A stretch of 64,000 bases of DNA from Reyranella sp. (GTDB lineage: Bacteria > Pseudomonadota > Alphaproteobacteria > Reyranellales > Reyranellaceae). The stretch is taken from positions 1 through 64,000 of the forward strand of contig JAIEOV010000048.1 of the NCBI GenBank assembly GCA_019750135.1, read 5' to 3'. Of the stretch, positions 59,702 through 64,000 are shown piece by piece. The first letter of the stretch is position 1, and every line of letters starts with the position of its first letter. The notes below the pieces were generated by a model, which did no database searches, was not told where the DNA came from, and worked only from the letters and a program-made list of their open reading frames with translations. The position numbers and the translations under genes are program-made.

Positions 59702-60667
59702 CTACTCCTTGGTGAAGTAGCCACGGAGCTTCGGACCGTTCTCGGGGCTGATCTTGTTGACCACGGCCCAGCCCGCCTCACGCGCCTCCTTGACGTAGCG
59801 CTGCTCGTCGGCCGGCGAGAACTTGATCACCTTGATGCCGGCTTCCTCCTGCTTCTTGCGCTCGGCGTCGATCAAGGCGACGTCGGCGGTGCTGTTCTCG
59901 ATCTCCATCGCGAGGTCGAGCAACAGCTTGCGCTGGGCATCGTTCAGCTTCCTGGTCCAGGTGTCGTGGTTGGCGAGCAGCGTGATGTCGGGATGATAGA
60001 AGCCCGGATCGACGCGGAACTTGGTCACCTTCTGCCACGAATAGTCGAAGATGCCGCGGGTTGCCCAGCCGTAGCCGTCGACCGTGTTGCGCTCGAGCAT
60101 GGTGTAGACCTCGGGCGGGGTCGAGTTGATGCCGGTGCCGCCGAGCTTCTCCACCATCGGCCGGTACATCGGCGTGACGCGGATCTTGAGCCCGGAGAAA
60201 TCGGGCTTGGCGATCTCCTTGTTCAGGAAGATGTGGGCCCGCTCGTAATTGTAGAAGCGGGCGAGGAACTCGGTGTTGGCCTTCTCGACATGCAGCTTGT
60301 TGAGGAAGGCGAGGCCGCCGTTGCTGCGCAGTTCCGCCATCGGCACCTCGATCAGCTTCATCGCCTCGGCCTCGGGCAGCACGTTGCCGTAGTAGGCGCT
60401 CGACGTCGTGACGATGTCGATGACGCCGTCCTTCAGGTTCTTGCCGACATCGAACAGCGGCATGACCTTGGGCGCGCCGCCGAGATACTGGATGCGGATC
60501 TGGCCCTTGCCCTTCTCGTTGACCGTCTTGACGTACTGCTCGAACTTCTGGGCGTAGATCGAGCCTTCCTGGAAGGCAGCGACGCCCTTCAGCACGACTT
60601 CCTGCGCCGCCGCCGGAAACGACAGCGCGACCATCACGGCGCCCAGCGCCACCTTCAAACCCCACAT
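59702..60667 (-). CDS. TRAP transporter solute-binding protein (DctP type)
   Basis: A 321-residue periplasmic receptor with a signal peptide (MWGLKVALGAVMVALSFPAAA). RFYNYERAHIFLNKEIAKPDFSGLKIRVTPMY includes the Arg that binds the solute carboxylate in this family, and PPEVYTMLERNTVDGYGW follows. An organic or aromatic acid is the expected ligand. ATG 60667 is chosen because GGGAG lies 7 bases upstream; the ATG at 60673 touches it. Two bases separate it from the IclR stop. Confidence 0.9.
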   Translation of the reverse strand: MWGLKVALGAVMVALSFPAAAQEVVLKGVAAFQEGSIYAQKFEQYVKTVNEKGKGQIRIQYLGGAPKVMPLFDVGKNLKDGVIDIVTTSSAYYGNVLPEAEAMKLIEVPMAELRSNGGLAFLNKLHVEKANTEFLARFYNYERAHIFLNKEIAKPDFSGLKIRVTPMYRPMVEKLGGTGINSTPPEVYTMLERNTVDGYGWATRGIFDYSWQKVTKFRVDPGFYHPDITLLANHDTWTRKLNDAQRKLLLDLAMEIENSTADVALIDAERKKQEEAGIKVIKFSPADEQRYVKEAREAGWAVVNKISPENGPKLRGYFTKE

Positions 60668-60669
60668 GG

Positions 60670-61482
60670 TCATTCTCCCTCTCCACTCCCTGCAATACTG
60701 GCCGCGGCATGGGCAACTCGCGGACCGACATCAGCCATTGCCCGCTCCTCGGAAATCTCGAAGGGCGGCCCGCCGCAATTCACGGCCAGCACGACGCCGT
60801 CGGCAGTGACGACCGGCGCCCCGACACCGACGACATCGGCGCGCCAGTCGCCGGCGGAAATGCAGAAGCCGCTGCGGTCGAGCATCTCGAAGGCACTGTC
60901 GATGCCCGACCGGATCGTACGCCACTCGCGGCCGGCGTCACGCCGGATGCGGTCGAGCAGGCCGCGACGCTCCGATTCAGGGACGGCGAAAAGGTAGGCC
61001 CGCCCCATCGCCGTCGTGGCCAGCGGGATGCGGGCGCCGAGATCGAAGCGCGCCGGCGGCGCGTTGTCGTGGCGGACCGTGTCGATATTGATCATGTGCA
61101 GTTGGTCACGCGCCCCCAGCGACACCGGCAGGCGCGTCGCCTCGGCGACCTGGTGCAGAAACGGACGCGCCGCGATGCGGTACGGCATCCCCGACAGCAG
61201 CGAATGGCAGAGCGAGGCGATCGCGGCGCCCAGCGTGTAGCGGCCGAGCCGCGGCAGGTAGGCGAGATAGCCCAGCGCCGTCAGGGTCTGGGTCAGGCGC
61301 GAAACCGTCGGACGCGACAGACCGGTGCGAGCGGCGATCTCGGCATTGCTGAGCGCGCTCTCGCCCGGGCGGAAAGCCCGCAGGACCGAGAGGCCGCGGG
61401 CCAGCCCCTGGACGGCGTGAGGCTCCTCTCCAGCCAGGAGATCGGTTTCAGCCTTGCGCTGCAGCGGCGACAAGCGACCCAT
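60670..61482 (-). CDS. IclR family transcriptional regulator
   Basis: A 270-residue regulator: winged helix at about 25-90 (GLSVLRAFRPGESALSNAEIAARTGLSRPTVSRLTQTL), then the effector domain (IPLATTAMGRAYLFAVPE, DRSGFCISAGDW, VGAPVV). It is the first gene of its operon with dctP, dctQ, dctM, hydratase and exported protein, so it probably controls its own transport-catabolism unit. An upstream TTG at 61497 is less likely than ATG 61482. Confidence 0.9.
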   Translation of the reverse strand: MGRLSPLQRKAETDLLAGEEPHAVQGLARGLSVLRAFRPGESALSNAEIAARTGLSRPTVSRLTQTLTALGYLAYLPRLGRYTLGAAIASLCHSLLSGMPYRIAARPFLHQVAEATRLPVSLGARDQLHMINIDTVRHDNAPPARFDLGARIPLATTAMGRAYLFAVPESERRGLLDRIRRDAGREWRTIRSGIDSAFEMLDRSGFCISAGDWRADVVGVGAPVVTADGVVLAVNCGGPPFEISEERAMADVGPRVAHAAASIAGSGEGE

Positions 61483-61551
61483 GGCGGAAAATTGCAATAG
61501 GTGGAATTAAATTGTCAACCGACGCTATTCGACCAGCGATTTCGGCGCCAA

Positions 61552-61565
61552 TGTGGCGATCCACA
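61552..61565. promoter_or_regulatory. Short inverted repeat between the IclR gene and the divergent membrane protein gene
   Basis: TGTGG (61552-61556) and CCACA (61561-61565) flank CGAT. It lies 70 bp upstream of the IclR start and 99 bp upstream of the plus-strand gene, in a gap with an AT-rich stretch (GGAATTAAATTG at 61503-61514). Either could be an IclR-binding site. Confidence 0.25.
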
Positions 61566-61663
61566 ATCAAATGCGGCCGCTCAGTCAATCGAGCCGGCGT
61601 CGCGATCATCCCGGTTGGGCGTAAGAAGGTCGTGGGTGGATGCTTCGTTGTGGGAGAAGTGTC

Positions 61664-62212
61664 GTGATTCTCGGGATGTCTCTGTCGACTTACACGGTCG
61701 TGCACGTCGTGCTCAGCCTGGTCGGCATCACCTCAGGCGTGGTCGTCCTGCTGCGCCCGTCCGCGTCGCCCAAGGCATGGGGCCTGACGACGCTGTTCCT
61801 CGTGACCACGCTCGCCGCCAGCGTCACGGGCCTGCTCTACCTGCTGCCGTTCCCGCGCTTCGGCATGGGACATGGCATCGCCATCGCTTCGCTGACGGTC
61901 TTCGTGCCGACGCTGCTGGCGCTCTATCGCCATCGGCTGGCCGGGCCGTGGCGCACGATCTATGTCACCGGCGCGGCGACCCTGCTCTATCTCAACGCCT
62001 TCATCGCCGTCGTGCAGGTCTTCAGCAAGTCGGGCTATCTGCGGAGCCTGCCGGCGACGACGCCCCTCTCGCCGCCGCTGCTGGCTCACTTTCTCCTGTT
62101 GTTCGTGTGCCTTTGGCTCACCCTGCACGCGATCAACGCCTTGCATCCGGACAACGCGCGCACCAACGGCCGGCGGGTGAAGCATCTCTACGTTGTAGAC
62201 CGCTGGGGCTGA
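61664..62212 (+). CDS. Integral membrane protein of unknown function
   Basis: A protein of about 182 residues with five hydrophobic helices and short loops (VVHVVLSLVGITSGVVVL, GLTTLFLVTTLAASVTGLLYLLP, LTVFVPTLLALY, LLYLNAFIAVVQVF, HFLLLFVCLWLTLHAI). No family named. The GTG at 61664 has GGGAG at 7 bases; ATG 61676 is an alternative. Inner-membrane location is clear; function is not. Confidence 0.7.
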   Translation: MILGMSLSTYTVVHVVLSLVGITSGVVVLLRPSASPKAWGLTTLFLVTTLAASVTGLLYLLPFPRFGMGHGIAIASLTVFVPTLLALYRHRLAGPWRTIYVTGAATLLYLNAFIAVVQVFSKSGYLRSLPATTPLSPPLLAHFLLLFVCLWLTLHAINALHPDNARTNGRRVKHLYVVDRWG

Positions 62213-62288
62213 TCCGCCTTCGCGCGTCGCCGCGGCCAGCGAGCGTAGGTCGCGGCGACGTTTCACCTCGGCTGCGGTACGATGCCTG

Positions 62289-62926
62289 GTGATCGATAGC
62301 TCCAGCCTACTCATCTCCGTGGTGGCCCTTGTTGCGATGTTCGGCGGAGGCCTGATCGGCATCTCCGCCGCGCGTATCCTGCCCTGAAGAAGCTCAGCTC
62401 CGACCTCATTCACCTGGATCACCTTCTGAGGGCGTACGGGCCGGAAGCGGACGAGGCCCGCACAGACCTGCGCGCCTATACGACCAAGAAGAATGATCAA
62501 TTGTTTCCGGTGTCGGCCGCGCCAACGCCGACCGATCGAGAGACGTCCGACCAGCTGGATAGGCTTCTCAATTCCATCCTGTCGCTGGCACCCGCAGACC
62601 GACGGCATTCGGCACTGGCGGAGCAGGCGCTCGCCATCACGTCCAGCATCTACGCCGAGCGATGGCTGCTGTGGGAGAATCCCGGCAGCACAGTTCCCCC
62701 GCAATTCCTCTTGGTGCTGATCTTCTGGCTCTTCCTCATCTTCGTCAGTTTCGGCTTGTTCGCGCCGGTCAATCTCACGGTGATCGCCAGCTTTCTGCTT
62801 TGCACCCTCGCGGTCTCGGGAGCCATCCTCATGATTCTCGACATGGGCGATCCGATGCATCCCGGCTGGGTTCAAGTCTCTGGCGAGCCGATGCGCCGGG
62901 CGATGATCGAGGTCAGCCGTCCGTAG
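62289..62926 (+). pseudogene. DUF4239 (bestrophin-like) membrane protein, internally deleted and frameshifted
   Basis: The first frame (GTG 62289 to TGA 62387) encodes VIDSSSLLISVVALVAMFGGG and ends at ILP. From 62384 the next frame continues KKLSSDLIHLDHLLRAYGPEADEARTDLRAY and then two C-terminal membrane helices ending at 62926. In intact DUF4239 proteins about 30-40 residues, including a second membrane helix and a GLLxASAK-type segment, separate these parts. That piece is absent, and the frame changes at the junction. The product is therefore unlikely to work. Confidence 0.65.
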
Positions 62927-62941
62927 GCGATCTCTGCGTCC

Positions 62942-64000
62942 CTAGTCCAGCGTGGTCGCGCTCAGGCCCAACTGCGCCCGCCGCCGCAGCCACTGGCTCG
63001 GCCGATAGCGATCGTCGCCGGTGATGGCCTGCAGCTGCACCAGGATCTCGTGGCAGTCCTTGACGCCCAGCCAGTCGGCCAGCGCCAGCGGTCCGCGCGG
63101 GTAGTTGAGGCCGAGCGTCATGGCGGTGTCGACGTCAGCGGCCGAGGCGATGCCGATCATCGCCATCTCGCACCCGAGGTTGGCGATCATGGCGCACATG
63201 CGCTGGGCGATGAAGCCGGGCGAATCCTTGATCAGCGTCACCTTGGCGCCGCTGCGCGCCAGGATCGCGGCCGCGGCGTCGCGCACCAGGTCGTCGGCAC
63301 CGGGCGCGGTCATGATGGTGAGGCGCTTGGCGATGTCGCCGGTGAGGTCGACCGCCACGGTGCGCTTGGGATCGAGCCCGCGCTCGACCACCGTCGTGGT
63401 GCAGTCCTTGCCGATCGGCGCCACCAGGATCGGGCTCTTGCCGTCGTCGGCCGCCAGCGCCTGCGCGCCCGCCGCCAGCACCAGGCCGACCAGCTTCTCG
63501 TTGTGGCTGTCCATCACCACGACGCGCGCCGCCGGCACGACCGACGGCAGGTGGTCGGCGCCGGGATCGACCTTGGCGCCCTTGGCGTCGTAGCCGTACC
63601 AGCCGCCGCCGGTCTTGCGGCCGAGCCGCCCCGCCGCATAGAGACTCTCGTGATAGGGGCTGGGCGTCATGCGCCGATCATGGAAAAAGCCCTCGTAGAT
63701 GATCTTGCGTGCCGGGAAGTTCACGTCGATGCCGGTGAGGTCCATCAGCTCGAACGGCCCCATGCGGAAGCCGCAGCTGTCGCGCATCACGGCGTCGACC
63801 TGAGACGGCGTCGCCCTGCCCTCCTGCATGATGCGCAGGCCCTCGGTGCCGATGGCGGTGCCGCCGAGATTGACCAGGAAGCCCGGCGTGTCGCCCACGA
63901 CCACGGGCACGCGCGTCTGGCGCTTGCCCAGCGCCACCATGGCGTCGGTCACCCATTGCGCCGTGTCGGCGGCGCGAATCACCTCGACGAGCTTCATCAG
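62942..64000 (-). CDS. 3-hydroxyacyl-CoA dehydrogenase, PaaH type (5' end beyond window)
   Basis: The C-terminal 350 or so residues of a protein that normally has about 500. It begins in the conserved MKLVEVIRAADT region after the NAD domain; VVVGDTPGFLVNLGG, SCGFRMGPFELMDLTGIDVN and a second duplicated 3HCDH C-terminal domain (IKDSPGFIAQRMCAMIANLGCE, NYPRGPLALADWLG) follow. It oxidises 3-hydroxyacyl-CoA, for example in phenylacetate or fatty-acid breakdown. The start and NAD-binding motif lie outside. Confidence 0.92.
   Translation of the reverse strand: MMKLVEVIRAADTAQWVTDAMVALGKRQTRVPVVVGDTPGFLVNLGGTAIGTEGLRIMQEGRATPSQVDAVMRDSCGFRMGPFELMDLTGIDVNFPARKIIYEGFFHDRRMTPSPYHESLYAAGRLGRKTGGGWYGYDAKGAKVDPGADHLPSVVPAARVVVMDSHNEKLVGLVLAAGAQALAADDGKSPILVAPIGKDCTTTVVERGLDPKRTVAVDLTGDIAKRLTIMTAPGADDLVRDAAAAILARSGAKVTLIKDSPGFIAQRMCAMIANLGCEMAMIGIASAADVDTAMTLGLNYPRGPLALADWLGVKDCHEILVQLQAITGDDRYRPSQWLRRRAQLGLSATTLD

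Overview
The window is GC-rich and densely packed. Many genes start on GTG, and overlapping start/stop junctions (ATGA, TGATG) are common. Gene content points to an alphaproteobacterium: an xseB-ispA-dxs cluster, a cysG-DUF2849-cysI-DUF934 sulfite-reduction cluster, several branched-chain-amino-acid-type (HAAT) ABC systems, a Bug/TctC-type binding protein, IclR regulators and fumarylacetoacetase-fold catabolic enzymes. The style resembles free-living Rhodospirillales/Reyranella-like bacteria; this placement is inference. No rRNA, tRNA, CRISPR array, transposase or integrase gene was seen.

Layout. 1-9.5 kb: assorted enzymes (ABM monooxygenase, a frameshifted SGNH hydrolase, SnoaL-like protein, nucleoside hydrolase, glutamine-amidotransferase-like hydrolase, MFS exporter), an Ada-type alkylation-repair pair (Ada/AlkA-like protein lacking its glycosylase core, plus Ogt), a luciferase-like oxidoreductase and small secreted or unknown proteins. 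9.6-14.6 kb: a diiron ferritin-like protein and the sulfite-reduction operon, led by a possible 36-residue membrane peptide. 14.8-15.3 kb: the first of two Hsp20 genes. 16-34.5 kb: an 18.5-kb block entirely on the minus strand, with two complete HAAT transporters, a GntR regulator and a catabolic set (two VOC proteins, two FAA-fold hydrolases, carboxymuconolactone-decarboxylase-like protein, alpha/beta hydrolase, a lone molybdenum hydroxylase large subunit, TctC protein). It reads as uptake and ring cleavage of an unidentified aromatic or heteroaromatic compound.

34.5-42.7 kb: alcohol dehydrogenase, RsmC-like and TlyA RNA methyltransferases, SDR, 1-Cys peroxiredoxin, then dxs-ispA-xseB (isoprenoid precursor synthesis and exonuclease VII). 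42.9-50 kb: IclR regulator and thioesterase, a two-gene islet with a DUF3987 protein (mobile-element-type helicase/primase relative), the second Hsp20, a single-domain receiver, a glycosyltransferase and small proteins. 50-55.8 kb: beta-oxidation genes (FadJ-type fusion, thiolase, acyl-CoA dehydrogenase) with a candidate MerR-family operator. 55.9-61.5 kb: an IclR-DctP-DctQ-DctM-hydratase-exported protein operon. The right end carries a membrane protein, a broken DUF4239 gene and a truncated 3-hydroxyacyl-CoA dehydrogenase.

Two families of imperfect palindromes are scattered between genes. One keeps a double-hairpin architecture while its stem sequence changes from copy to copy, and one perfect 50-bp copy lies in frame inside the signal peptide of the TctC-type gene. 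Both hsp20 genes carry a matching heat-shock-like promoter and a ROSE-like thermometer hairpin over the ribosome binding site.
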